Source of the DNA: Verrucomicrobiota bacterium
Lineage (GTDB): Bacteria > Verrucomicrobiota > Verrucomicrobiia > Verrucomicrobiales > DEV007
Direction of reading: 5' to 3'
Length of the DNA stretch: 61,602 bases
Assembly (NCBI GenBank): GCA_963205275.1
Contig: CAUJIH010000082.1
Location: 1 to 61,602 of the forward strand
In this document: in pieces, positions 53,844-61,602 of the stretch
How positions within the stretch are numbered: the first letter of the stretch is position 1
Layout of the letters: the number at the start of each line of letters is the position of its first letter
The notes under the pieces: generated by a model
The model's input: only the letters and a program-made list of their open reading frames with translations
Told to the model about the DNA's origin: nothing
Database searches by the model: none
Position numbers and translations under genes: made by a program

Positions 53844-54773
53844 TTACTCCCTCTCTAGGCCTTCGCGCATCGCCTCTACAGGAGCTTCCCACGAAAACCA
53901 GTATTCAAAGGCCAGCGCTCCTTGCCAGAGCAGCATTCCCAGTCCATTTGCGGCTCGTGCCCCGCATTCTTCGGCGGCACTCATTAAGCGTGTCTGGGGC
54001 GGGGCATAGACCATGTCATATACCAGATGATCTGCCCTTAGCGATCCGGGAGGCAGCACATCAGGATCGTCCGCCTTCATCCCGATCGATGTCGCATTGA
54101 TGATCAGATCGATCTCTCCTAACTCCTGAGATAGCGAATCGGCATCCCAGCGAATCGCTCGGATTCGAGTTTGACCGTCATCCTGATCGGATAGCAGGGG
54201 TAACAGCCCCTCTGCGAGGAGTGTAGCCTTCTCCACAGTGCGGTTTGCCAAAACGAGCCGTCTGCATGAACTCATGGCACACTCCACGGCAGCGGCTCGT
54301 CCGGCTCCTCCCCCGGCTCCGACCACGAGCACACGCAAATCGTGTAAATCGACGCCAAAGGCTTCGTGAATCGCTCGATGCAAACCCGGGGCATCCGTAT
54401 TGTGTCCGAAAAGCTTTCCTTCTCGAATCGCAACCGTGTTCACTGCTCCCACTCGCTGAGCCGTTTCGCTTAGTTCATCGACGATTTCACACATGGCTGC
54501 TTTGTGCGGAATGGTCACGTTGAACCCGATAAAGTGAGCGGCTTTCATCGCTTCGATCCCTGCTTCCAACTCTTCCGACCGCAGATGCAGTCGCACATAC
54601 TCGCAGTCGATCCCCGCAGCAATCAACGCGGGATTGTGCATCTGCGGAGATCGAGAATGCGCCACAGGATCGCCAATCACGGCGAGCCGAGGACGGCGTA
54701 GCGATCCGCTCGTCACTTCTGCCCAATTCTGCAAATCTGCTAAGGTAAATACAGACTTCGCTTCGAGGCTCAT
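53844..54773 (-). CDS. aroE: Shikimate dehydrogenase AroE
   Basis: About 309 residues from ATG 54773. The substrate motif is DPVAHSRSPQMHN, the catalytic Lys lies in NVTIPHKAAM, and the NADP site in GAGGGAGRAA with ANRT after it. It reduces 3-dehydroshikimate in aromatic amino acid synthesis. A longer frame to 54809 would overlap dhaL. It is the last gene of a dhaK-dhaL-aroE run on the minus strand; the link to the kinase genes is not a known pathway connection. Confidence 0.94.
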   Translation of the reverse strand: MSLEAKSVFTLADLQNWAEVTSGSLRRPRLAVIGDPVAHSRSPQMHNPALIAAGIDCEYVRLHLRSEELEAGIEAMKAAHFIGFNVTIPHKAAMCEIVDELSETAQRVGAVNTVAIREGKLFGHNTDAPGLHRAIHEAFGVDLHDLRVLVVGAGGGAGRAAAVECAMSSCRRLVLANRTVEKATLLAEGLLPLLSDQDDGQTRIRAIRWDADSLSQELGEIDLIINATSIGMKADDPDVLPPGSLRADHLVYDMVYAPPQTRLMSAAEECGARAANGLGMLLWQGALAFEYWFSWEAPVEAMREGLERE

Positions 54774-54805
54774 CCTGAGATTTGATCCATTGACCGAGCG
54801 ATCAC

Positions 54806-55444
54806 TCACTCGCCTGCGACATAGTCTGCCATCGCAGCAGCGATGATGGCGACACTGACAGCTCCGGCGTCCGGCTTACCTAGGGAATTATTGCCTAGGG
54901 TCTTCGCCCGCCCCATGGTAGCGATCATCTGCTCACTGGCATCACGCCCCTCTGCAGCGGCATTTGCCACCTGACGAATCGCCTCATTTAGTGGTGCATC
55001 AGTCAATTCCTCCGCCTTCTCCGTAGCCGGAACTAGGGCATCGACCATGGTTTTATCGCCCGGCTTCGCCCCTCCCTTCGCCATCACCTGATCGACTCCG
55101 TTGCGAAGTAGCGCAGCCAATTCGACGGAGGTAAAACTCTGGTGATCTCCGAGTGCTTTTCCTCCAGCCCGGAAGAGCATTCCGAAAAGCGCACCTGAGG
55201 CACCTCCCATGCTCGACATCATCGCAGCTCCCACAGCAATGAATACCTTTCCAGGCGATGGAAACTCTTTCTCCGCCAGTGCTTCTTTCACCGCCGTCAT
55301 TCCGCGAGCCATCCCCAGACCGTGATCGCCGTCGCCGAGAGCGCGGTCAGCGTCTGTCAGAATCGGTTCAGCAGCGATGATGCGATCCGCCACGACGAGC
55401 ATCATATCTCGGACATCAGAGGCAGTGAGTGTGGTCTTGGACAT
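54806..55444 (-). CDS. dhaL: Dihydroxyacetone kinase ADP-binding subunit DhaL
   Basis: 212 residues, all-helical barrel subunit. The Mg-nucleotide loop DADRALGDGDHG is intact, followed by MSSMGGASGALFG and GDKTMVDAL. In PTS-type systems DhaL keeps a bound ADP that is rephosphorylated by DhaM; in others ATP is used directly. It follows dhaK by 81 bases. No dhaM is seen in the window. Confidence 0.92.
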   Translation of the reverse strand: MSKTTLTASDVRDMMLVVADRIIAAEPILTDADRALGDGDHGLGMARGMTAVKEALAEKEFPSPGKVFIAVGAAMMSSMGGASGALFGMLFRAGGKALGDHQSFTSVELAALLRNGVDQVMAKGGAKPGDKTMVDALVPATEKAEELTDAPLNEAIRQVANAAAEGRDASEQMIATMGRAKTLGNNSLGKPDAGAVSVAIIAAAMADYVAGE

Positions 55445-55525
55445 AGGTTTGCGTCTTGCGTATTCAGGACTAAAGAGGGTTCGATCCTCGATGCAAGTCT
55501 CTTTAGTTCTCGCGCTTTTAAAATC

Positions 55526-56557
55526 TCAAGCTCCCTGATGACCCTCCATTTTGCTGTAGCAGACGGACTGACAGGGCATATCCCAGTATTTCTTCAATTC
55601 GTCATCCATACGAGTGAAGGAAAATGAAAGTCCAGACATCTCCTGACATGTGACCAGCGGCCCAATGATGACATCGTAAATCTGGATTCCTCTCTCCGTC
55701 AGTATCGACTTCGCCTTGCGCAGTGCGATCAGCAGCTCCATCATCGTGGTGGAACCCAGCGAATTGACGAAAAGCACGATCTCATTTCCAGCTTCCAGAT
55801 CTGCGACTTCCTCATCCGTCTGATAATCGGTGAAAATAAGGTCGATCATCTGCGCTACCAAGTCGTCTGCTTTGGCCATCGGGATCTCCCCTACTCCCGG
55901 TTCTCCGTGGATTCCCATTCCCAAGCCGATCCGATCATCCGCGATTTCAAAGGTCGGCTTGCCAGTCGCAGGAATGGAGCCGGGCGCCATGGAGACTCCT
56001 ACAGAGCGGGTCTGTAGCACAGCTTTCCGAGCCAGAGCTTCCAATTTATCTAGGCTCGTAGCTGTCTGTGAAGCTGCTCCGACCAGCTTCACGATGGGGA
56101 CCAGTCCGGCAATCCCGCGTCTGTCTTTCTTTCGCGTCGGCGGAGCCGAACACACATCATCCCAGATCAGGACTGTGCGCACCTCGATGTCGTCGTCCGA
56201 AGCCAAATCGGCAGCGAGATCGAAATTAAGCACGTCTCCGGCGTAATTTCCGTAGAGATACAGCACTCCTTTCCCCCGATGAACCGCCTGAGTCGCCTCC
56301 AGAGCAATGTTTGGCGGAGGAGCGGCAAAAATATCGCCACAGGCAGCTCCGTCTGCGAGATTGCGTCCGACCAGACCGTGATAGATCGGCTCATGTCCAC
56401 TGCCCCCTCCGACGAGAAGAGCCACTTTCCCCTCCGGTATTTCCTTTTTGACAATGGAACGTGTTCCTACATGGAGGCAATCCCCGTTGTAGGCATCGAC
56501 AAGACCTTCGAGCAGTTCGTCTGCACAGCGCAGCGGATCATTGAGTAGCTTCTTCAT
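55526..56557 (-). CDS. dhaK: Dihydroxyacetone kinase substrate-binding subunit DhaK
   Basis: 343 residues. Both substrate histidines are visible: GGGSGHEPIYHG near residue 55, and the covalent hemiaminal His in GMGIHGEPGVGE near residue 215. It binds dihydroxyacetone or a related short keto-sugar for phosphorylation by DhaL. A Tyr/Asp-rich C-terminus is usual. It is the first gene of the run, starting at ATG 56557, divergent from the C39-like gene. Confidence 0.93.
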   Translation of the reverse strand: MKKLLNDPLRCADELLEGLVDAYNGDCLHVGTRSIVKKEIPEGKVALLVGGGSGHEPIYHGLVGRNLADGAACGDIFAAPPPNIALEATQAVHRGKGVLYLYGNYAGDVLNFDLAADLASDDDIEVRTVLIWDDVCSAPPTRKKDRRGIAGLVPIVKLVGAASQTATSLDKLEALARKAVLQTRSVGVSMAPGSIPATGKPTFEIADDRIGLGMGIHGEPGVGEIPMAKADDLVAQMIDLIFTDYQTDEEVADLEAGNEIVLFVNSLGSTTMMELLIALRKAKSILTERGIQIYDVIIGPLVTCQEMSGLSFSFTRMDDELKKYWDMPCQSVCYSKMEGHQGA

Positions 56558-56695
56558 GATTCTGGATAAAAACGGAAACTTTAGCCCTTATCTTCTCCCA
56601 GAGATCACAAAGGTCCACAACCAAAAAATATTCTCGACCGGATTTTGCGAGACATCTGAGCCAGCTTCCTATACACTGAATTATCCGGTCAGTGA

Positions 56696-57955
56696 ATGAT
56701 CACACGTTTTTCCTCGATAGTTCTTCCGAATCTTCTCGTCGTTCTTTTCTCATTGCAGATCGACGTGGGACTCATCGCGCAGGAGCGCTTGACTGCTGAC
56801 CTCGACGTATTTGTGACGCTGCCCGCTGCCTTTCAGATCACACCTGACGACCTAGAGACCCGATATCCCAAAGGCCAGTGGAATCACAATCCTTTTTTCA
56901 AATGGCTGACGGAAGACCATAGTCGTGCGATCTTTCAGAAAAAAGAACTGCCGAATCTCACGGTCGATCTCACGCTACTCGGGGGGAAGGTTCCAGTGGA
57001 AGAAGCGATTATTGACTTCAAAAACGGTCAATTTCTCGGAGTCACGGTCTCCGTTTTTAATCGCGGGGATGGGGGACAGATTTCTATTGCCGATTATCGA
57101 AGCTATTTTGAAGCACTCAAAAATCACCTGACCGCCCAGCTTCAGACCAGTGCCGTAACGAGAACCGGCCGTCCCAATCAGGGATTGCTGGTAGACGGGT
57201 TTTCTTGGATCTCCGCTCGAGGAAAAGCGATCCTGGAGAGAAACGCACCTTCGACTGATCCTGTCGAATTTCTGCGCATGCGTCTCGCTCGCCGCGATGC
57301 CGGCGGCGTCTATGAGGCCGCTATGCAGGACCGTGTTGGGGCTACAGTGAAGCTGTCCGAACTCCCGTCCCACGTCGCTCGGACTCCCGACGGTGATGTG
57401 CGCATCCAAGGGATCCCGATGGTCGATCAGGGAGCCAAAGGTTACTGCGTGGTCGCGTCGACTCAGAGGCTGTTCGAGTATTATGGCATCGCCTGCGATA
57501 TGCATCAACTCGCACAAGTCGCTGGCTCCGATCCGCAGCGCGGCACCAGTATTATCGCGATCAACGATGAGTTAAGCCGCATCGATTATCGATTCAAAAC
57601 GCGTTTCACCTGCCTCGCAGTAAAACAAGGACCGCGTTTCGTAGAACTGGTCGATGGACGATACGTAGGACGAGAAATTCCCAAAGCGCAGATTCTGACA
57701 GCCATCCAGAAGAGTATCGATCAGGGCATTCCTATCCTCTGGGCACTCGAGTTAGGGCAATTCCCCGAAGATCCACCTCTGACAGAACAGCTCTCAGGGG
57801 GCCACATGCGGATGATAATCGGCTACAACCTGGAGAAGAAGCAGATTCTCTTTTCCGATTCATGGGGAGCGGGACACGAGTGCAAGCGCATGGATGTCGA
57901 AGATGCCCTTCAGGCCACTCTCGGACTGTTCGTTCTGAAGCCGACGACGCGTTGA
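56696..57955 (+). CDS. Secreted C39-like cysteine peptidase family protein
   Basis: 419 residues with an N-terminal hydrophobic signal (IVLPNLLVVLFSLQ). The N-terminal half (about 30-215) is not assigned. From about 235 the fold is papain-like: VDQGAKGYCVVASTQRLFEYYG gives Gln and Cys, GGHMRMIIGYN gives His, and FSDSWGAGH the Asn/Asp region. This is the peptidase C39-like layout, without the transporter domains of bacteriocin exporters. It may process or bind an envelope peptide. It is convergent with the DUF4838 gene. Confidence 0.78.
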   Translation: MITRFSSIVLPNLLVVLFSLQIDVGLIAQERLTADLDVFVTLPAAFQITPDDLETRYPKGQWNHNPFFKWLTEDHSRAIFQKKELPNLTVDLTLLGGKVPVEEAIIDFKNGQFLGVTVSVFNRGDGGQISIADYRSYFEALKNHLTAQLQTSAVTRTGRPNQGLLVDGFSWISARGKAILERNAPSTDPVEFLRMRLARRDAGGVYEAAMQDRVGATVKLSELPSHVARTPDGDVRIQGIPMVDQGAKGYCVVASTQRLFEYYGIACDMHQLAQVAGSDPQRGTSIIAINDELSRIDYRFKTRFTCLAVKQGPRFVELVDGRYVGREIPKAQILTAIQKSIDQGIPILWALELGQFPEDPPLTEQLSGGHMRMIIGYNLEKKQILFSDSWGAGHECKRMDVEDALQATLGLFVLKPTTR

Positions 57956-57986
57956 GGCGCGAAATGCGACGTCCTTGCCTATCAAA

Positions 57987-60092
57987 CTACTTTTCGATGC
58001 CTCGATAGAAATAGCTCGTCCGATAGAGCCGATAAACAGCATCGACGCACTGAGGTTGTTCGCGTTGGGACTTTCGAAACCATTCCAGCAAGGGCTTATA
58101 GACTCGCTTCGCCTCTTCAGTCTTGGCTTCGACTCCCATCGTGGATCGCATCAGATCGGCGTATTCTAATCCCTTCGCCAAGAAGTCGATCCGTGACCTG
58201 ACGCTCTCATCCTCTGTCGCCTGCGTGGCCTGAGCGAGGATTCCTCGCAGATGCTGCACAAAATCAGCGGTAAACACGGTGAAATAGGCATTTGTGAAAG
58301 CATCTGCTTCAGTCTTTTTACGAGACGTAGCCGCATCTTTCTCCTCAGCTCTCAATTCTCCCTTTGTCGTATCCACTTTCCGCATCGCCACCTGATCAGT
58401 TGCCTGCTCGAGTTCGTGAAAATAGGCCTGAATCTTCTCCGATGCAGTGCCGAAGCCATGATCGCAGTAATCCTTCACGATCACGTCCACTTCGAGCGAA
58501 GGATCCCACAGGAGCCGGGCCAGCACATAATAGTTCAGGCCTTGTGTTGCCCAACTCCCTGTCAGAGAGTCGAAGTCCGTCGCCATCATTCCCGTCTGAT
58601 ACATGTGGCGGAGGTCGGCACCGAGGCGAGCGCTAAACACTGCCGGTAAAGAATCGCCGGGACCGGTGACATTGGGTCGCAGGAAAAGCTGAGTCGCACG
58701 CCGTGTCCATCCGTCCCAGCGACTTAGATCCTCCTGTCTCAGATTTTCATCGAAATAATTCAATCCGACGAAGCCGATAATGATCGAAGGATGAAGCGTC
58801 ACCTGCAGTGGAACATCCCGATAGGCGCTGTAGGCGTAGGCTCCCATGTGAGCATCGGGAATAGTCTTCACGACCTCTTCAGCAATGCGGTTGTAAAATG
58901 TCGCGACCCGATCCGAGAGCGAAACGTAGTTCTCGTAAAAACGCTTCCCATCTCGATTGAACAGTAAACTGATCGGATTCCCTTGCGGAGGATCGAGTTT
59001 TCGACACTCGGCACACATGCAGAAACTATCCAGTCCCGAACCGTCATTGGGAGCGATGGAAACCGCATCGAGATCAGGACTTTTCGTGTACATTTCGATC
59101 ACGTCTAATGCTTTCTGATGCGCGACTGCCGGATTCGACTTGCACAGACGAGGGCGATCTGATCGCTGCACTCGACTTCCGTCCGGCTGGAGAGCAAGCC
59201 ACTCCGGATGTTCTTTTCCGAATCGCTCATACCATCCCCCGTAGGAGTGGCCAGCGCTGGGGCGAAGACTTCCTCCCACTCGATTCAGCAACGCCCAATC
59301 TGCCTGATCTTCCTGACTCTGCAGATAGGTCTGACGAACGTTCTCTGTGTCACCGAGAAGCTTGATTCCGACCTCGTTTCTGTCACTAATGCCACTAGCC
59401 ACCCGAATCCCTCTCTTGCGGAGCGCGGGTTCATTCTGCTCATGAAGCGCTGGGAGCGTTACATCAGCTCGTTTCGGGATGATCGTTCCCAGTTCCCCCG
59501 GCCACAACCAGCGTACGCCTAAGTAATCTTCCAACACAGCAAGGGTGGCATAAACTGTTCCCCAGATTTTCATGGACTTTTGATCATGCCCCACCAGAAA
59601 GAGCCAGTTCTTGACCGAACGAATCCGGTATCCTTCGAGAATCAGATCTTCCGCATTGATTCCCTGCTTCGCTGCCTGTTCCGTCTGACCGATCCAGATC
59701 GCCCAAGGCCATTTTTGCTTTTTCGAGTCGATCACGACTCCATCTTCCACTTGGATTTTCCTCTCACTTAGCACAGGGAGGGGCTTTCCCGTCATTTTTA
59801 CCAAGGTCAGGTTCAGTAGATCGACTGCTTTCTTCTCCGATCCACTCGCCGATGACGGCAGTATGATCACGCACTGCGGCTCTCCTTTTTCAAATAAAGT
59901 GAGGCCGTCTCCATCAGTAGGTAGCTTTCTGTGAAAACTTTCGATTGGGCGTCGGATTTCGGCTGGTTCAGGTGGGTTCGCTGCAAGCTCCGCGCCCAGT
60001 GGCTGTATTCCCCATTCATTGGAGACCACGTATCCCTCAGCCAGTGCCGGGAGACTCAGGCCTAAAATAAGCAAAGAGACGATGAATTTCAT
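57987..60092 (-). CDS. Secreted DUF4838 domain protein (putative glycan-active)
   Basis: About 701 residues with a signal peptide (IVSLLILGLSLPALA). The N-terminal part (about 70-210) resembles the GH20/GH67 domain-2-like fold, followed by GVRWLWPGELG. The central DUF4838 barrel (about 280-560) contains SIAPNDGSG, FCMCAECRKLD and GAYAYSAY. The family is common in glycan-degrading bacteria and is likely a glycoside hydrolase of unproven activity. The C-terminal 130 residues are helical. It lies in the same strand block as the Dabb and recJ genes. Confidence 0.85.
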   Translation of the reverse strand: MKFIVSLLILGLSLPALAEGYVVSNEWGIQPLGAELAANPPEPAEIRRPIESFHRKLPTDGDGLTLFEKGEPQCVIILPSSASGSEKKAVDLLNLTLVKMTGKPLPVLSERKIQVEDGVVIDSKKQKWPWAIWIGQTEQAAKQGINAEDLILEGYRIRSVKNWLFLVGHDQKSMKIWGTVYATLAVLEDYLGVRWLWPGELGTIIPKRADVTLPALHEQNEPALRKRGIRVASGISDRNEVGIKLLGDTENVRQTYLQSQEDQADWALLNRVGGSLRPSAGHSYGGWYERFGKEHPEWLALQPDGSRVQRSDRPRLCKSNPAVAHQKALDVIEMYTKSPDLDAVSIAPNDGSGLDSFCMCAECRKLDPPQGNPISLLFNRDGKRFYENYVSLSDRVATFYNRIAEEVVKTIPDAHMGAYAYSAYRDVPLQVTLHPSIIIGFVGLNYFDENLRQEDLSRWDGWTRRATQLFLRPNVTGPGDSLPAVFSARLGADLRHMYQTGMMATDFDSLTGSWATQGLNYYVLARLLWDPSLEVDVIVKDYCDHGFGTASEKIQAYFHELEQATDQVAMRKVDTTKGELRAEEKDAATSRKKTEADAFTNAYFTVFTADFVQHLRGILAQATQATEDESVRSRIDFLAKGLEYADLMRSTMGVEAKTEEAKRVYKPLLEWFRKSQREQPQCVDAVYRLYRTSYFYRGIEK

Positions 60093-60140
60093 AAACAGCA
60101 CAGAGCGCCTGATTGAACGGGATTACCCACAGATCGGGAA

Positions 60141-60434
60141 TTACATTAATTCCTCGAAATCAGCTTCTTGAAATGATGTGACTTCTTGAAGCCAACGCTT
60201 TTGGACAAAAGACTGATGGAAGGGATGGGCGTTGTAAGCCTCGAATTCTTCACGGCTATCGAAGAACATCGAGATCCCGTAGTCGTGCGCCAGATGTGGG
60301 CTGGTCTGCCTGCGAATCTGAAAATCTTTCACGCCAGGAATCTGAGTCAACTCTCGGGCGGCGGACATGAAGTCAGATTCCTCCGCAGAGCCGCTGACAT
60401 GTTTGAGGCGAAAAGTCACAGTGTGTTCGATCAT
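60141..60434 (-). CDS. Dabb (stress-responsive A/B barrel) domain protein
   Basis: 97 residues from ATG 60434 (MIEHTVTFRLK). The pattern of a dimeric alpha/beta barrel is clear: HTVTFRLK strand, a helix, GVKDFQIRRQTS, GISMFFDSREEFEAYNAHPFH. The last block is the family hallmark. Members range from stress proteins to small-molecule cyclases and the substrate is unknown. It sits 60 bases after recJ on the same strand and 48 bases before the DUF4838 start. Confidence 0.85.
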   Translation of the reverse strand: MIEHTVTFRLKHVSGSAEESDFMSAARELTQIPGVKDFQIRRQTSPHLAHDYGISMFFDSREEFEAYNAHPFHQSFVQKRWLQEVTSFQEADFEELM

Positions 60435-60494
60435 GATGGTAGAGTAGCAAATTTTGCAAGAGTCGCGAGAAATGTCCACCCCCTTCCCCTCCGA

Positions 60495-61602
60495 CTATTT
60501 TTTCGCCGCTCGAATTGCTTGGAGGACGACGCTTAGCTTTTCCTGACCTCGAAATTGATTGCGATCAATCGTGAATGCGATATCCCAAGGCGGCTTGGGT
60601 AGGGGCATGCCCGCCGCGTGAAAGTAAATCGCCTCGTGTTCGATTCCATCTTGGCTGAAGCGGAACTTCAGATGCTTCTCCTTGATCAAACGTGGCTCTT
60701 CGAGCACCTCGACTCGAGAGCTCAGGAAGACAGGTTGAGGATTCCCCTGCCCGAAGGGGCGTAGGAGCTCGTAGCTATCCAGTAATTCCAGCGTTAATTC
60801 CGAAAATCGAACCTCGACATCGAGATGAAGTTTTGGCACCAGCGTGTCCGCATCGGCCTGTCCCCGCACATGGGCGATAAATTCTTCACGGAACGCGGCG
60901 AGATTCTCTTCGCGCAGACTCACTCCGGCGGCCATGTCATGCCCACCCCCTGAAACCAATAGATGACGACAGGAATCGAGAGCCTCCACCAGCGAAACTC
61001 CAGTAATGCTGCGACCACTCCCCTTTCCCAGCCCGTCCTCATCGATCCCGATCACGAAGGTCGGGCGATGATATTGCTTCGAAATACGCGATGCCACAAT
61101 CCCTACGACCCCCGGATGCCATCCGCGGGCACCGACTACGATCCCATGACTACGGTCGGACGGTGGCATCTCGGCGATGATCCGCTCTGCTTCCTCCCGC
61201 GTCGCCAGTTCTAGTGCCTGCCTTTCCCGGTTTTGCGCATCTAGGCACTCTGCTAGCAGGCGGGCCTGATTCGACTCTCGACACAACAATAGATTTAGAG
61301 CGGTCTGTGCGGTATCGAGGCGGCCAGCGGCATTCAGCCTCGGTCCCAATTTGAAACCCACATCCTGCGCTCGCACCGGAGTCCCCACCGCAGCCACCGA
61401 CTTCAAGGCGGCCAGCCCTGGATGAAGAGTCCGATCCAATTGAGCGAGTCCACGACGTGCGAAGAGTCGATTATCCGCCTCCAGCGGAACAATGTCGGCG
61501 ATGGTACCCAATGCGACGAAATCGAGATAATTTTTCAAATCGAAGGCCTGAAGAGGCCGAGCCTTCAGCAGAGCGTGAGCGACTTTAAAGACCACTCCAG
61601 CC
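60495..61602 (-). CDS. recJ: Single-stranded-DNA exonuclease RecJ, partial (5-prime part off the right edge)
   Basis: About 369 residues of the C-terminal two thirds are present and the frame is open to the window edge. Seen are DFVALGTIADIVPL, the GPRLNAAGRL block and the DHHA1 motif SGGGHDMAAG, then the RecJ OB-like domain. The N-terminal DHH metal-binding half lies outside the window. RecJ resects 5-prime ends in repair and recombination. Confidence 0.95.
   Translation of the reverse strand, partial: AGVVFKVAHALLKARPLQAFDLKNYLDFVALGTIADIVPLEADNRLFARRGLAQLDRTLHPGLAALKSVAAVGTPVRAQDVGFKLGPRLNAAGRLDTAQTALNLLLCRESNQARLLAECLDAQNRERQALELATREEAERIIAEMPPSDRSHGIVVGARGWHPGVVGIVASRISKQYHRPTFVIGIDEDGLGKGSGRSITGVSLVEALDSCRHLLVSGGGHDMAAGVSLREENLAAFREEFIAHVRGQADADTLVPKLHLDVEVRFSELTLELLDSYELLRPFGQGNPQPVFLSSRVEVLEEPRLIKEKHLKFRFSQDGIEHEAIYFHAAGMPLPKPPWDIAFTIDRNQFRGQEKLSVVLQAIRAAKK

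Noticed and set aside
1..61602. CRISPR array or rRNA genes
   Set aside because: No regularly spaced direct repeats with unique spacers and no rRNA-like sequence were seen on reading through.

Overview
The window reads as chromosomal DNA of a Gram-negative heterotroph, most likely a member of the Verrucomicrobiota. This is inferred from gene content, because no database search was possible. A lipopolysaccharide Kdo transferase, an outer-membrane secretin and a two-partner-secretion type barrel show an outer membrane. Two sulfatases, a sialate O-acetylesterase and a DUF4838 protein suggest a sulfated-glycan degrader. The intergenic palindromic repeats and the RAYT/REP element are of kinds I associate with Verrucomicrobiota and Planctomycetes genomes.

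Layout. 1-766: no recognised gene, but palindromic repeats. 767-3895: argC and argJ (arginine biosynthesis), followed by a small Abi_C-type abortive-infection gene on the same strand. 4045-4121: tRNA-Pro(GGG). 4122 to about 12890: a decaying accessory island beside that tRNA. It holds the N-terminal stub of a tyrosine recombinase, a type I restriction-modification locus (hsdR with a frameshift, and a methylase fused to part of a specificity subunit), two vapBC toxin-antitoxin pairs nested between hsdR and hsdM, a REP-associated tyrosine transposase with flanking REP palindromes sitting inside the specificity gene, and a chimeric remnant that looks like an ABC-three-component (DUF2326-type) defence system.

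13009-29463: core and degradative genes. These are an AI-2E family transporter, a sulfatase, a coupled DapA-like/amidohydrolase pair, hrpA, a secreted tyrosine phosphatase, a large AsmA-like protein, then rsmD, waaA, plsY and gpsA on the plus strand. 29519-35175: a minus-strand group of a ShlB/FhaC-like outer-membrane protein, a membrane Ser/Thr kinase with a zinc ribbon, and a ClpX-like AAA+ ATPase lacking the usual zinc-binding domain. 35312-39167: tatD, ligA and a BrnT/BrnA-like toxin-antitoxin pair. 39422-42536: a lipoprotein, a second sulfatase and a secreted nuclease with a helix-hairpin-helix tail. 42541-42889: two phage-gene fragments.

43022-49980: a compact type II secretion type operon (pseudopilins, GspK, GspL, GspM, a GspC/PilP-like protein and the GspD secretin) without the ATPase, the inner-membrane platform or the major pseudopilin. 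50029-61602: an atypical Nramp-fold transporter, sialate O-acetylesterase, a decayed copy of the tyrosine phosphatase, aroE with dhaL and dhaK, a secreted C39-like protein, a DUF4838 protein, a Dabb protein and the 3-prime part of recJ, which runs off the right edge.

The most informative region is the tRNA-Pro island, where several defence modules have been layered and then broken by a frameshift, a deletion and REP/RAYT insertion. The kinase/ClpX-like pair is the best candidate for an intact and little-described functional unit.
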